NCBI RefSeq assembly: GCF_016908775.1
Contig: NZ_JAFBEP010000006.1
Location: 96,734-160,733, forward strand
Origin: Defluviitalea raffinosedens
GTDB lineage: Bacteria > Bacillota > Clostridia > Lachnospirales > Defluviitaleaceae
Length of the DNA: 64,000 bases
Reading direction: 5' to 3'
The notes beneath the pieces are model-generated. The model was not told where the DNA came from. It saw only the letters and a list, made by a program, of their open reading frames with translations, and ran no database searches. How positions within the stretch are numbered: the first letter of the stretch is position 1; every line of letters starts with the position of its first letter. Shown here one piece after another: positions 10,848 through 19,872 of the stretch. A program made the translations under genes and the position numbers.

Positions 10848-10853
10848 AGACTA

Positions 10854-11144
10854 TTATTGTGCTATGTCAACTGGATATACGGAAACTTGCTTTTTATCTC
10901 TGCCTTTTCTTTCATACTTTACACGTCCATCGATTAAAGCGAATAAAGTATCGTCTCCGCCTCTTCCAACATTATTACCTGGATGAATTTTTGTTCCTCT
11001 TTGTTTATAAAGAATATTACCTGCTTTAACAAATTGTCCATCTGCGCGTTTTGCACCTAGTCTTTTGGATTCAGAATCACGACCGTTTTTAGATGAACCT
11101 ACTCCTTTTTTATGTGCAAAAAATTGAAGATTCATTCTCAACAT
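10854..11144 (-). CDS. rpmA: 50S ribosomal protein L27, precursor with cleavable leader
   Basis: Ribosomal protein of 96 residues near the peptidyl transferase centre. The N-terminus is [14 protein letters not shown]: the leader ends in FF|A, the cleavage site known for Firmicute L27, cut by the Prp protease to expose the functional AHKKG end. The remainder ([44 protein letters not shown]) is standard. GGGAGGTG precedes the ATG. The gene is 3 bases after prp, so substrate and protease are made together. Confidence 0.97.
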   Translation of the reverse strand: MLRMNLQFFAHKKGVGSSKNGRDSESKRLGAKRADGQFVKAGNILYKQRGTKIHPGNNVGRGGDDTLFALIDGRVKYERKGRDKKQVSVYPVDIAQ

Positions 11145-11147
11145 GCC

Positions 11148-11486
11148 TTACACCTCCCTGTACGAAATGTGTATATACTTTTTATAATCTTTTTGAATAT
11201 TTGTAATACCCAATTCCAATGCTTGTAACAAGAGCAAGGTTTCCTTACTAACATTCGTTCTGGTAGATTCAGGCAAAATACATTTTAAATATCCACCTTC
11301 ATCTTCATAATTAACCTCTATATTGTCTCGGGTTAATTTTTGAATGGAATTAACTGTGTTAATAGCTAACGCGCTAACTCCAGCACATACAATATCAGAA
11401 CCATATTCCGAATATCCCGAATGACCACTTATCTGAAACCCGCATAATATTTCGGAAGAATTATAATAAAATTCAACCTTAATCAT
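11148..11486 (-). CDS. prp: Ribosomal-processing cysteine protease Prp
   Basis: Cysteine protease of 112 residues (YsxB family) that removes the N-terminal leader of L27. The catalytic His is in ISGHSGY (about residue 22) and the catalytic Cys in DIVCAGVSAL (about residue 34). It lies between rplU and rpmA with gaps of 2 and 3 bases, the standard arrangement in organisms with an extended L27. The FF|A leader in the neighbouring rpmA confirms the assignment. Confidence 0.95.
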   Translation of the reverse strand: MIKVEFYYNSSEILCGFQISGHSGYSEYGSDIVCAGVSALAINTVNSIQKLTRDNIEVNYEDEGGYLKCILPESTRTNVSKETLLLLQALELGITNIQKDYKKYIHISYREV

Positions 11487-11488
11487 AA

Positions 11489-11800
11489 TTAACCATTGAT
11501 TGCTTCAATTTTTACTTTTGTATATGGTTGTCTGTGACCACGTTTCTTGTGGTAACCTTTTTTAGGTTTGTATTTATAAACAATGATCTTTTTACCCTTT
11601 CCTTCTTCTACTACAGAAGCAGTAACAGTAACATTGTTTACAAAAGGAGTTCCAACAGAAAGGGAATCATCTTTGGATACAGCAAGCACTTTATCAAAAG
11701 TGATTTTTTCACCTGCTGCAACGCCTAATTTTTCAACATAAATTACATCGCCTTCCTGAACTCTGTATTGCTTACCACCTGTTTCAATAATTGCGTACAT
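11489..11800 (-). CDS. rplU: 50S ribosomal protein L21
   Basis: Ribosomal protein of 103 residues, full length, with the family start [14 protein letters not shown] and the C-terminal [21 protein letters not shown] motif. AAGGAGGTG precedes the ATG. It is the first gene of rplU-prp-rpmA, transcribed from a strong promoter through an approximately 80-base leader that probably mediates feedback control. Confidence 0.97.
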   Translation of the reverse strand: MYAIIETGGKQYRVQEGDVIYVEKLGVAAGEKITFDKVLAVSKDDSLSVGTPFVNNVTVTASVVEEGKGKKIIVYKYKPKKGYHKKRGHRQPYTKVKIEAING

Positions 11801-11882
11801 GAGTACACCTCCTTAAACCGATACTCGCCGGATATGGTACTTCTTAAAAAGAAGTTTTTAACCTCTCCGAGCGGCTACATAC
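11801..11882 (-). ncRNA. Probable L21 leader (ribosomal protein leader RNA)
   Basis: The 5' untranslated region of rplU, from the predicted start near 11882 to the ribosome binding site. It contains complementary segments (GCCGCTCGG and CCGGCGAG; AAACTTCTTTTT and AAGAAGT) able to form stacked hairpins just before the AAGGAGGTG. Firmicute rplU genes commonly carry the Rfam L21_leader at this place. Assignment rests on position and hairpin potential; a covariance search would decide. Confidence 0.6.
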
Positions 11883-11888
11883 TGAATG

Positions 11889-11917
11889 ATAATAACATAT
11901 GACATTTTTTTTGTCAA
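11889..11917 (-). promoter_or_regulatory. Promoter of rplU-prp-rpmA
   Basis: Minus-strand TTGACA (11912-11917), exactly 17 bases, then TATTAT (11889-11894). The -35 box lies only 12 bases beyond the rng stop and overlaps a small palindrome (AAGGCTT/AAGCCTT). Confidence 0.8.
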
Positions 11918-11928
11918 GGCTTAAAGCC

Positions 11929-13359
11929 TTATTTCTCTTTTATAATCTTATAATTTTCATTAGTAAGAGTATTATTCTCTATAAAACTGATAGATTTATT
12001 ATATTTCTTTTCAAGAGCCTCTTTGTAGCCATTTAAATGAAACCATTCAATAATTTCTTTATTTGCTTCAATAATTATTTTAGTATAAATAGTATGGGTA
12101 AAAATAAAATCAATTTCTTTTTCAATATGATCTCCAATGTATTTTATTGACGGTGTCATTCCTCTTCCATCACATCTTGGACATCTGTTAAATAAAAGAG
12201 AAGTAAGGGAAGGATCTGTCTTCTTTCGAGTCATTTCTACTAGCCCCAACTTCGTGATGCCTAATACCGTAGTTGGAACCCTGTCTTTCTTTAGTTCTTG
12301 CGATAAAACATTTAGGACCATTTTTTTGTCTTCTTCAGCTTTCATGTCAATAAAATCAATAATGATGATTCCGCCAATATTTCTGAGACGAATTTGTCTT
12401 GCGATCTCTTGGGCCGCTTCTATATTAGTTTTTAAAATTGTTTTCTCCATGTTTTTCTTACCCACAAATTTTGCGGTATTTACATCTATAACCGTCAAGG
12501 CTTCTGTATGATCTATAATAATCATCCCACCACTTTTTAACCAGATATGACGTTGAAGCGCCTTATCTATTTGTGACTCTATTAAAAAATACTGAAATAA
12601 ATGTTCTTCATCTTTATACTGTATCTTTTCCGTTAACTCCGGTGAAATCTCGTTAATAAAATTTCTAACCTCGTGATATAAATTTATATCATTTACAATA
12701 TAATGTCTTATTTTTGAAGACAATAAATCTCTGGCAATTTTAAGGGCAGATGAAACCTCTTTGTATAAAAGTACCGGAGCAGTAACGTATTGCTCCTTTT
12801 TTTCTATGGATTCCCACAACATTGCTAAAAACTGAATTTCCCTGATGATCTCTTCTTCTTCTTTCCCTACACACTCTGTTCGAACAATGATCCCACAGTT
12901 TTTAGGCTTATATTTTTCGAAAATACTTTTTAAGCGATTTCTTTCTTCTTCATTGTCAATCTTTTTAGAAATTCCGATAGAGTTTTCCCTAGGAATAAAT
13001 ACAATATATTTCCCAGGAATACTGATATGAGAAGTAAGTTTAGGTCCCTTGGTCCCCATTGCTTCTTTTTCAATTTGAACGGTAATGTAATCTCCTTCTT
13101 TTAATCTCCTCACATTACCCTCTTTTGATAACGTTTCTTCTAATTCTTTAAGATAAATAAATCCATTCTTTTCTTGGCCTATATCAACGAAAGCCGCTTG
13201 AATTCCTGGAAGGATTTTTTTAACAACCCCTCTGTAAATATTTCCTACTGTTTTCTGCTTCATTTCTATGTCAATATATAGTTCTACCAGCTTTTGATCT
13301 TCTACTACTCCTATACGTGTTTGGTTAACACTTGTTTCAACTATAATATCTGTGGGCAT
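11929..13359 (-). CDS. rng: Ribonuclease G/E family endoribonuclease
   Basis: Single-strand endoribonuclease for rRNA and mRNA processing, 476 residues, the length of RNase G (no long RNase E tail). It has an N-terminal S1 domain (about 35-125, GNIYRGVVKKILPGIQAAFVDIG), the catalytic acidic residues in TVIDVNTAKFVG and IIIDFIDMK, and the zinc-link CPRC in NRCPRCDGRG near residue 396. I use the ATG at 13359, 8 bases after GGAGTGA; the GTG four codons upstream overlaps that site. It follows the TIGR03936 gene by 16 bases, so the three genes up to 15902 look like one operon. Confidence 0.92.
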   Translation of the reverse strand: MPTDIIVETSVNQTRIGVVEDQKLVELYIDIEMKQKTVGNIYRGVVKKILPGIQAAFVDIGQEKNGFIYLKELEETLSKEGNVRRLKEGDYITVQIEKEAMGTKGPKLTSHISIPGKYIVFIPRENSIGISKKIDNEEERNRLKSIFEKYKPKNCGIIVRTECVGKEEEEIIREIQFLAMLWESIEKKEQYVTAPVLLYKEVSSALKIARDLLSSKIRHYIVNDINLYHEVRNFINEISPELTEKIQYKDEEHLFQYFLIESQIDKALQRHIWLKSGGMIIIDHTEALTVIDVNTAKFVGKKNMEKTILKTNIEAAQEIARQIRLRNIGGIIIIDFIDMKAEEDKKMVLNVLSQELKKDRVPTTVLGITKLGLVEMTRKKTDPSLTSLLFNRCPRCDGRGMTPSIKYIGDHIEKEIDFIFTHTIYTKIIIEANKEIIEWFHLNGYKEALEKKYNKSISFIENNTLTNENYKIIKEK

Positions 13360-13375
13360 AGATTTATTCACTCCA

Positions 13376-14065
13376 TTAGCTTATATCTGACAAAGGTAAA
13401 AACAAATCATTTTTTCTTGAATATATATTGATTCTATGAATATGTACCCTACAGTCTTTATATTCCAAGTTATTATCTCTATAAATCTGTTGGATTACTG
13501 TTTCAGGCTTTAAATTGGTCTTACTTCCGGTAGCTAGCAATAATGTAATTATCCATTGCTCATCATTTTCATCCAAGGTATATTCATGAATCATTTCTTT
13601 AATATTTACTTCCTTTATACCTTTTTTCCCTTGCTTTTCAGCTAAAATTTCACTTTGATTAAAAAAGTTGTTCACTGCATCCATAAAATGTAATGGAACT
13701 GTTTTTTTATCAATGAAAATTTTATATTCTGCAGCATCCACTGCCGCCATACCTACAGCCATCTCATCACTTAAAATATAAACCTCTTGAATATTAATGC
13801 CCTCTGGAAGATATGCATTGAGGCTATTCTTAATTTCTTCTGGTTCCAGCTCATCAGTTAAAGTCATATCTAAATATTCTCCTTCACTGGTGGCTCCAAG
13901 AGGAAGAGGAAGCGCAAAATATAAATATTGATGAGGATTAAAACCTTTTGAATATTCAATCGGCAAATGAGATCTTCTGATACATCTTTGAAACAATCTC
14001 TGCAAATCTAAATGACCGATAAACTTCATCGGTCCCATTTTAGTAAATTTAAGTCTAGCTTTCAT
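13376..14065 (-). CDS. TIGR03936 family radical SAM-associated protein (DUF2344)
   Basis: Protein of 229 residues without known function, of the family found next to or fused with the TIGR03960 radical SAM protein. The N-terminal family pattern is clear: KARLKFTKMGPMKFIGHLDLQRLF, then SKGFNPHQYLYFALPLPLG. The start at 14065 is set by AGAGGGGGAATCTGTT before the ATG; the frame is open further up, but that overlaps the neighbour more deeply. It overlaps the radical SAM gene by 11 bases, so translational coupling is likely. The constant rng-rplU context suggests a link to RNA or ribosome modification, which is inference. Confidence 0.88.
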   Translation of the reverse strand: MKARLKFTKMGPMKFIGHLDLQRLFQRCIRRSHLPIEYSKGFNPHQYLYFALPLPLGATSEGEYLDMTLTDELEPEEIKNSLNAYLPEGINIQEVYILSDEMAVGMAAVDAAEYKIFIDKKTVPLHFMDAVNNFFNQSEILAEKQGKKGIKEVNIKEMIHEYTLDENDEQWIITLLLATGSKTNLKPETVIQQIYRDNNLEYKDCRVHIHRINIYSRKNDLFLPLSDIS

Positions 14066-15902
14066 AACAGATTCCCCCTCTAAAGCGTTTTGCACCGCAA
14101 TTTTCACAGAACTGTCTGCAATTAGGAGTTACTTCTTCTTTCATGGCTCTCTCATGTTCTCTTTTAAGAAAATCTTTTGTCACTCCTACAGATATATGGT
14201 CCCAGGGTAGAATCTCATCATATGCTCTTCTTCTACTGGCATAAAATGCAGGATCTATGCCTGTTTCCTTAAATGCTTTCTTCCATTTAGAAAACTCAAA
14301 AAGTTCGCTCCATCCGTCAAACTTACATCCTGCTTTCCATGCAGCATATAATACATCCCCAACTTTCCTATCCCCTCTTGCAATCATTCCTTCCAAAGCA
14401 CTGACGATAGCATCATGATAGTTGTATTGAATTTGCTTCCTTTTTATTTTACTTTTTAAAAAGTATTGCTTGTCCATAAATTCTTGATACGTATTCTGAG
14501 GTTCCCATTGAAAAGGCGTAAAAGGTTTCGGCACAAAACAGGACGAACTGACAACAACTTTTACTGTTTTTGCCCTGTTTTCTTTTGGAATAGCATAAAA
14601 GGTATCCACTATTTTATTCGCCAAATCCGAAATTCCTTCTATATCCTGTTCGGTTTCTGTCGGAAGGCCAATCATAAAATAAAGTTTAACCCGATCCCAG
14701 CCTCCTTCGAAAGCTCTCCTGGAACCACTTATAATATCTTCTTCGGTAATTCCTTTATTAATTACATTCCTAAGTCTCTGTGTTCCGGCTTCTGGAGCAA
14801 AGGTTAAGCTACTTTTTCTAATCTCTTGTACTTTACCCATTAAATCCAAAGAAAATTCATCTATTCTTAGAGAAGGTAAAGAAATATTGACTTTAGACTC
14901 TCTACACACTTCCAGGAGTTCTTCCGAGAACTTTTCCAATTGACTATAATCACTGGTACTTAATGATGCCAGAGAAATCTCTTCGTATCCCGTATTTTCC
15001 AATAAAAGAGAGGCTTGCTTCATCAGTACATCTTTGGATTTTTCGCGTACTGGACGATATACAAAACCAGCATGGCAAAATCGGCATCCACGAATACATC
15101 CCCTAAATACTTCTAAAACCACTCGATCATGGACGGTTTGAATCCAAGGCATTATCGCATGAGTAGGATAGTATGTACTATCTAGATCCTTTACAATTTG
15201 TTTTTTAATCTTAGTTTTTGCTTTTGGATGATTAGGAACAAACCTATTTATGGTCCCGTCTTCATTATAATAAACATCATAAAAACAAGGGACATATATT
15301 CCCTCCACATCCAAAAGCTTTTCCAGAAAAGCTCTTCTGGAACCACCTTCTTGTTTATGAACTTTATATATATCCAAAACCTTGCCTAAAGAAGCTTCTC
15401 CTTCCCCAATATAAAAGAAATCAATAAAGTGAGCTAAAGGCTCTGGATTGTAAGCACAAGGTCCTCCGGCACAAATAATTGGATCTTCTTCTCCTCTATC
15501 CTTGCTCCATATAGGTATCCCAGCTAAATCAATTAGATTAATTACATTTGTATAACACATTTCGTATTGCAGTGTAAATCCTAGAAAATCAAAATTCTTT
15601 ATATCTTCCTGTGATTCTAAGGCAAAGAGAGGTATATTATGCTCTCTCATTTTTTGCTCCATATCTAACCATGGGGCAAATACTCTTTCACAATAAGTAT
15701 CCTTTCTCTCGTTTAAATAATAATATAGGATCTGCATTCCAAGATGCGACATTCCTACTTCATATACATCCGGGAAGCAAAAAGCAAATCTTATATCTAT
15801 TTTGCTCAAATCTTTTTTTACTGAATTAACTTCGTTTCCAATATATCGTGCTGGCTTCTCTACTTGCAGTAATAACTCATCTTTAACTCTTAAAGTTGTC
15901 AT
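14055..15902 (-). CDS. TIGR03960 family B12-binding-like radical SAM protein
   Basis: Radical SAM protein of 615 residues, reaction unknown. An N-terminal cobalamin-binding-like domain (about 20-190) precedes the radical SAM core, whose iron-sulfur motif CxxxCxxC is in RGCIRGCRFCHAGF (Cys near 267, 271, 274). The C-terminal half carries FAPEAGTQRLRNVINKG and VKLYFMIGLPTE, typical of the family. A cysteine set at the extreme C-terminus (NCRQFCENCGAKR) could bind a second cluster or zinc. GGAGGAAATTG precedes the ATG. First gene of the operon with the DUF2344 protein and rng. Confidence 0.9.
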   Translation of the reverse strand: MTTLRVKDELLLQVEKPARYIGNEVNSVKKDLSKIDIRFAFCFPDVYEVGMSHLGMQILYYYLNERKDTYCERVFAPWLDMEQKMREHNIPLFALESQEDIKNFDFLGFTLQYEMCYTNVINLIDLAGIPIWSKDRGEEDPIICAGGPCAYNPEPLAHFIDFFYIGEGEASLGKVLDIYKVHKQEGGSRRAFLEKLLDVEGIYVPCFYDVYYNEDGTINRFVPNHPKAKTKIKKQIVKDLDSTYYPTHAIMPWIQTVHDRVVLEVFRGCIRGCRFCHAGFVYRPVREKSKDVLMKQASLLLENTGYEEISLASLSTSDYSQLEKFSEELLEVCRESKVNISLPSLRIDEFSLDLMGKVQEIRKSSLTFAPEAGTQRLRNVINKGITEEDIISGSRRAFEGGWDRVKLYFMIGLPTETEQDIEGISDLANKIVDTFYAIPKENRAKTVKVVVSSSCFVPKPFTPFQWEPQNTYQEFMDKQYFLKSKIKRKQIQYNYHDAIVSALEGMIARGDRKVGDVLYAAWKAGCKFDGWSELFEFSKWKKAFKETGIDPAFYASRRRAYDEILPWDHISVGVTKDFLKREHERAMKEEVTPNCRQFCENCGAKRFRGGICYES

Positions 15903-15953
15903 TCAATTTCCTCCATCAAATTTTTTCATGTCTATAATACCTTAATAAACAAA

Positions 15954-15996
15954 AATAATCAAATTATAAATGTTTACCATTTATAATTTGATTATT
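15954..15996 (-). terminator. Terminator after the M23 gene
   Basis: A perfect 19-bp stem (15954-15972 with 15978-15996) and 5-base loop overlap the stop codon of the M23 gene and run into TTTTTGTTTATT on the minus strand. It separates the M23 gene from the radical SAM operon. Confidence 0.8.
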
Positions 15997-16941
15997 CCAA
16001 AGCTTCTTCTAATATAGGCAAATTCGTATATTTTATAGGATCTATGAATTTACCATTTTTTGAAATCCCATAATGAAGATGAGGACCGGTAACCATTCCC
16101 GTGCTTCCTACAGATGCAACAATTTGCCCTTGCTTAATTTTTTCGCCTTCCTTTACAAAAATTTCATTGCAATGGGCATAGGTAATAACGTATCCATCTA
16201 CCACTTCGTATTTCAAAATATTCCCATAAGTTCGTGAAGATTTTACTGATAATACTATACCAGATTTTACAGCAACTATTTTTTCATTTTGCTCTGCACC
16301 GATATCTATTCCATCATGAAATTCATTTTTGTTCAATACAGGATTTTTTCTTTCACCAAAACAGGATGTAATAATGCCCTCAACAGGATTAATCCATGTT
16401 TCTTTTTTTACAGAATGTGTGTACTGTCTAGAATCTATGGCGTTGTCTTTTCCTCTAACTCCCCCAAATTCGGTTCCAATATAAAAATTTCATCTGAATC
16501 TATTTCATGCTCTTGATCTATTTTATCTATGTTATTATCTTGATCTGTAATGTCATTATCCTGATAAGAATTCTCCAATTGCTTCATTGGAATTTCTTCG
16601 TCCTCTCCTATTGAATTAGAAAAATCTTTTTCTTCATGATCACTAGACTCATCTTTTTTTACCCAATTCTTTATCCCTGGAATCTGAATAGCAGTATTTT
16701 TAACGGTTTCAACAGCTTCATTCCATGACATAGTGTAAGATATCATTAGTTTAATATTCTGAACTAACATTTTTGAACTCTTAAATGGAATAAATTGAAG
16801 AATGATTATTAAAAGAAATAGAGCAATACTCACTCCAGATTGCTTTAATAAAAGAGTTATTACTAGCTCTTTTGCATTATTTTTTTGATTTCGATATCTT
16901 CTTCGTATACTGCTTCGTGAGCTTCTTTTTCGTTTTTCCAT
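15992..16941 (-). pseudogene. SpoIVFA-like M23 (LytM) membrane protein, frameshifted
   Basis: One gene broken by a single-base frameshift. The first reading frame (16941 to a TAG at 16436) gives a basic N-terminus, one membrane helix (about 38-54) and an acidic linker. The frame one base back is open from about 16490 to 15992 and encodes the complete M23 domain: WINPVEGIITSCFGERKNPV, FHDGIDIG, YAHCNE, GPHLHYG, with metal-ligand His and Asp all present. No start codon exists in the second frame before the domain is half over. One extra A in AAAA at 16447-16450 would join both frames into about 316 residues. In Bacillus spoIVFA and spoIVFB lie between minD and rplU; the matching place here suggests SpoIVFA, but spoIVFB is absent. 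Real mutation or a sequencing error cannot be told apart here. Confidence 0.8.
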
Positions 16942-17056
16942 AAAGTCCCCTCCCCGCCAACATTTTATCTTTCATGGCAATTCATTATATCAAATTAAAA
17001 ATACGGTACAGTAAAGTATATTATTTCCATTATTTTTTTATACGGGATTGGGACAA

Positions 17057-17081
17057 AAAAAAGACTTTTTGAAAGTCTTTT
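17057..17081 (-). terminator. Terminator of the mreB-to-mgsA block
   Basis: A 10-bp stem (AAAAGACTTT / AAAGTCTTTT, 3-base loop) overlaps the mgsA stop and continues on the minus strand as an uninterrupted T-run. It closes the cell-shape gene block. Confidence 0.8.
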
Positions 17082-17475
17082 ATCTTACAATATCTCTCCA
17101 TTCCAAATCTCCTCGTTCTAAAGCTTTGATGAGAAGTTCCGCAGTTGCTAAATTCGTTGCAATAGGGATATTATGAATATCACACAATCTAATCAATGCT
17201 CCGACATCCGGTTCATGATGTTTCTGTGATACAGGATCCCTCAAAAAAATCACCATATCAATTTGGTTATGAGCAATTTGAGTTCCTAACTGTTGTTCTC
17301 CCCCCAAATGCCCTGCAAGATACTTGTGCACGGTTAAATTAGCTGCTTGCTCCACCAGCCTTCCCGTGGTTCCTGTGGCATAAATATTATGTTTGCTTAA
17401 AATATGGCGATATGCAATCGCAAAATTTTCCATTAATTTCTTTTTTGCATCATGGGCAACTAATCCAATATTCAT
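17080..17475 (-). CDS. mgsA: Methylglyoxal synthase
   Basis: Converts dihydroxyacetone phosphate to methylglyoxal and phosphate, a bypass of lower glycolysis, 131 residues. The family signature is complete: ALVAHD-like start (GLVAHDAKK), ATGTTG, GGEQQLG, the catalytic-loop FLRDPV and [22 protein letters not shown]. It sits 11 bases after rodA as last gene of the block; mgsA beside rodA and min genes is a common clostridial order without a clear functional reason. A GGAGG-type site precedes the ATG. Confidence 0.96.
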   Translation of the reverse strand: MNIGLVAHDAKKKLMENFAIAYRHILSKHNIYATGTTGRLVEQAANLTVHKYLAGHLGGEQQLGTQIAHNQIDMVIFLRDPVSQKHHEPDVGALIRLCDIHNIPIATNLATAELLIKALERGDLEWRDIVR

Positions 17476-17486
17476 ACTCTTTCCTC

Positions 17487-18614
17487 CTAAAAAAACGACT
17501 TCTTTCTTCTCATACCTACATTTAATATTAATCCTATGCCAATCATATTAGACCACAATGAACTTCCACCAGCACTAACAAAAGGCAGCGGAATTCCCGT
17601 ATTAGGAAGAAGACCGGTAACTACGCCTATGTTGACAAATGCCTGGAATCCAATCATAGTGACGACGCCTACTATAAGTAGTTTGCCTAAAGTATCCTTT
17701 GCATCTTTTGCAATCCAAAGTCCTCTTAAGATAATCATAAGAATGAGTCCTATAACGGACATACACCCAACAAAACCAAATTCTTCACCTATTACTGAAA
17801 AAATAAAATCCGTATGAGGTTCCGGTAAATAACTGAGCTGATTGAGTGTACCTTTATATAGTCCTTTACCGTAAAGCTGACCTGAACCTATTGCATGGAT
17901 GGATTGCTCTGTCTGAAAATAGTCATCTGAATATTCTTCTTTGTCTCTATGAATCATTGCCATGATTCTGTCTCTTTGATAATCTTTCAATAGCTTTTGA
18001 TTGGGATTCTGAATATAAATAAAACATACTATAAAAAGAGGAACGGCAATAAGGAAGGATATAGTAATATATCTGTAACTAATTCCTCCTACATATAATA
18101 ATACTAAAAAAATAGCTACAAAGACAAGACTTGTAGATAAATCCGGTTGTTTTAAAATCATTCCAACGGGTATAGCCAGTAAAACAACTAGTAAAATCAA
18201 TGTGGAAAATTTATTGATTTTGTCCTTTTTACTGTCAATTAATTTTGACATAAACAAAATGAGAATGATTTTAGCAAATTCAGATGGCTGAATCCTTATT
18301 GGTCCAATCTCTAACCATCTAACCGCACCTTTTGCGCCGTCTCCCAAAAAAAGCACAGCAAACAAAAGAGCGAGTCCTGCCAAATACGCCAATATATAAA
18401 GTTCTCCTAACAGATGATAATCAACAAAAGATGCGATAAGCATTAATACTAAACCAATTGTAAAATATAGAATTTGCCTGCGGACATATATAGGATCTGC
18501 TCCCGAATTTACATGCTGAGCACTGCTAATGGCTACAATACCTATTCCTACCAAAGTAGTAACCAATAAAACAATTATAATATCAAAAAACTTTAATTGC
18601 TCTTTGGAAATCAT
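17487..18614 (-). CDS. rodA: Rod-shape peptidoglycan polymerase RodA (SEDS family)
   Basis: Integral membrane glycosyltransferase of 375 residues with about ten membrane helices, which polymerises lipid II in the elongasome with a class B PBP. SEDS motifs are present: [34 protein letters not shown], and [17 protein letters not shown] near the C-terminus. The mre/min context favours RodA over FtsW or SpoVE. The ATG at 18614 has no good ribosome binding site (AAAATTAGCA), and a 17-bp inverted repeat lies just before it. Confidence 0.92.
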   Translation of the reverse strand: MISKEQLKFFDIIIVLLVTTLVGIGIVAISSAQHVNSGADPIYVRRQILYFTIGLVLMLIASFVDYHLLGELYILAYLAGLALLFAVLFLGDGAKGAVRWLEIGPIRIQPSEFAKIILILFMSKLIDSKKDKINKFSTLILLVVLLAIPVGMILKQPDLSTSLVFVAIFLVLLYVGGISYRYITISFLIAVPLFIVCFIYIQNPNQKLLKDYQRDRIMAMIHRDKEEYSDDYFQTEQSIHAIGSGQLYGKGLYKGTLNQLSYLPEPHTDFIFSVIGEEFGFVGCMSVIGLILMIILRGLWIAKDAKDTLGKLLIVGVVTMIGFQAFVNIGVVTGLLPNTGIPLPFVSAGGSSLWSNMIGIGLILNVGMRRKKSFF

Positions 18615-18632
18615 TGCTAATTTTACTTTTAT

Positions 18633-18670
18633 AATGAATTAAGCAGGATTTTTATCCTGCTTAATTCATT
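18633..18670 (-). repeat. 17-bp inverted repeat between minE and rodA
   Basis: Bases 18633-18649 and 18654-18670 are perfect reverse complements around a TTTT loop. The repeat overlaps the minE stop and ends 18 bases before the rodA start. Neither strand has a T-run after it, so it is not a classical terminator; it could stabilise the upstream mRNA or limit rodA expression. Confidence 0.75.
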
Positions 18671-18947
18671 GATTTCCTACCTTACGCATATTTTTGATAG
18701 GAATATTAGCATATAAAACGGGAACAGTGCCATTACTTTCCTCTGATTTTGCTTGTCCAATCTGAATATCCAGATCCGCCTCATCAATATCCATGTAATT
18801 GGAAATTACTTTAATTATATCTGTTTTCATCATTTCCAGGAGTTCAGAAGAGCAATTAATACGGTCATGAATCAGTAAAAGCTTTAACCTATCTTTCGCG
18901 ACACTACCAGAACTAGGTTTTCGATTAAAAAAATTAAGTAATTCCAT
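18666..18947 (-). CDS. minE: Cell division topological factor MinE
   Basis: Protein of 93 residues that stimulates MinD ATPase and drives Min oscillation. The family order is visible: an N-terminal MinD-contact helix (MELLNFFNRKPSSGSVAKDRLKLLL is partly hydrophobic then basic), then LIHDR and the topological specificity domain (VISNYMDIDEADLDIQIG). It lies 15 bases after minD. A MinE means an oscillating Gram-negative-type Min system rather than DivIVA/MinJ targeting as in Bacillus. Confidence 0.93.
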   Translation of the reverse strand: MELLNFFNRKPSSGSVAKDRLKLLLIHDRINCSSELLEMMKTDIIKVISNYMDIDEADLDIQIGQAKSEESNGTVPVLYANIPIKNMRKVGNQ

Positions 18948-18962
18948 GTTAATTCACATCCT

Positions 18963-19760
18963 TTAATTGCCTATTCCAAATAGCTTCTTTAATTTTCCCA
19001 TAAAGCCTTCATTCACATCCAAATTCATTAAAGGAACATCATTTCCCTTGATACGTTCAACAATATTTCTAAAAGCTTGTCCTGCTAAAGAAGAAGCATC
19101 TGATACCACAGGTTCTCCTCGGTTGGTAGAAACAACAATATTTTCATCGTCTGGAACAACTCCGAGTAAATCAATGGCTAAAATATCCACTACGTCCTCC
19201 ATTGCCATCATGTCTCCACGTTTAACCATATTCATACGAATACGGTTTAAAATCAAGCTAGGATTTCTTAATTCGCTTGATTCCAATAATCCGATAATGC
19301 GGTCTGCATCACGGACAGCAGATACTTCAGGAGTTGTTACTACAATTGCTCGGTCTGCTCCTGCAATTGCATTTTTAAAGCCTTGTTCAATGCCTGCAGG
19401 ACAATCAATAATTATATATTCGAATTCTTCCCTGAGCTGATCACATAATTTCTGCATTTGCTCAGGACTAACTGCCGTTTTATCTCTAGTTTGTGCCGCC
19501 GGAAGCAAGTATAAACTGGAATAACGTTTATCCTTAATCAAGGCTTGTTTAATTCGACAATGTCCTTCTACCACATCTACTAAATCATAAACAATTCGAT
19601 TTTCCAACCCCATAACAACATCCAAATTTCTAAGTCCAATATCGGCATCAACCAATGCTACTTTATGGCCTTGTAATGCAAGACCAGTTCCTATATTTGC
19701 AGTTGTAGTGGTTTTACCAACGCCCCCTTTTCCAGACGTTACTACAATAACCTCACTCAT
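18963..19760 (-). CDS. minD: Septum site-determining ATPase MinD
   Basis: Membrane-associated ATPase of 265 residues that recruits MinC to the membrane. It has the deviant Walker A motif (SGKGGVGKTT, residues 9-18), VALVDADIGLRNLD, the Walker B-like YIIIDCPAG, and a C-terminal amphipathic targeting helix (GKLKKLFGIG). AAGGGGGAAATTTC precedes the ATG. A 112-base gap to minC holds a possible internal promoter. Confidence 0.97.
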   Translation of the reverse strand: MSEVIVVTSGKGGVGKTTTTANIGTGLALQGHKVALVDADIGLRNLDVVMGLENRIVYDLVDVVEGHCRIKQALIKDKRYSSLYLLPAAQTRDKTAVSPEQMQKLCDQLREEFEYIIIDCPAGIEQGFKNAIAGADRAIVVTTPEVSAVRDADRIIGLLESSELRNPSLILNRIRMNMVKRGDMMAMEDVVDILAIDLLGVVPDDENIVVSTNRGEPVVSDASSLAGQAFRNIVERIKGNDVPLMNLDVNEGFMGKLKKLFGIGN

Positions 19761-19791
19761 GAAATTTCCCCCTTGCTAGCAAAACATAATC

Positions 19792-19820
19792 TATATACTC
19801 ATATTTTAACAGAGGTTCAA
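19792..19820 (-). promoter_or_regulatory. Possible internal promoter for minD-minE
   Basis: Minus-strand TTGAAC (19815-19820), 17 bases, TATATA (19792-19797) in the only sizeable gap of the mre-min block. It would let minDE be expressed apart from mreBCD-minC. Confidence 0.45.
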
Positions 19821-19872
19821 AGAAAATGCATCATTTTTCGTATTACAAAAATCACCAATATATAGTTTAATG

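Noticed and set aside
16436..16490. Programmed -1 frameshift joining the two halves of the M23 gene
   Set aside because: No standard slippery heptamer with re-pairing of both tRNAs is present (GGGGGAG and GGAAAAG fit badly) and no stimulatory hairpin is evident; a one-base loss is simpler.
18967..19440. Plus-strand frame of 157 codons opposite minD
   Set aside because: Antisense to minD, no ribosome binding site.
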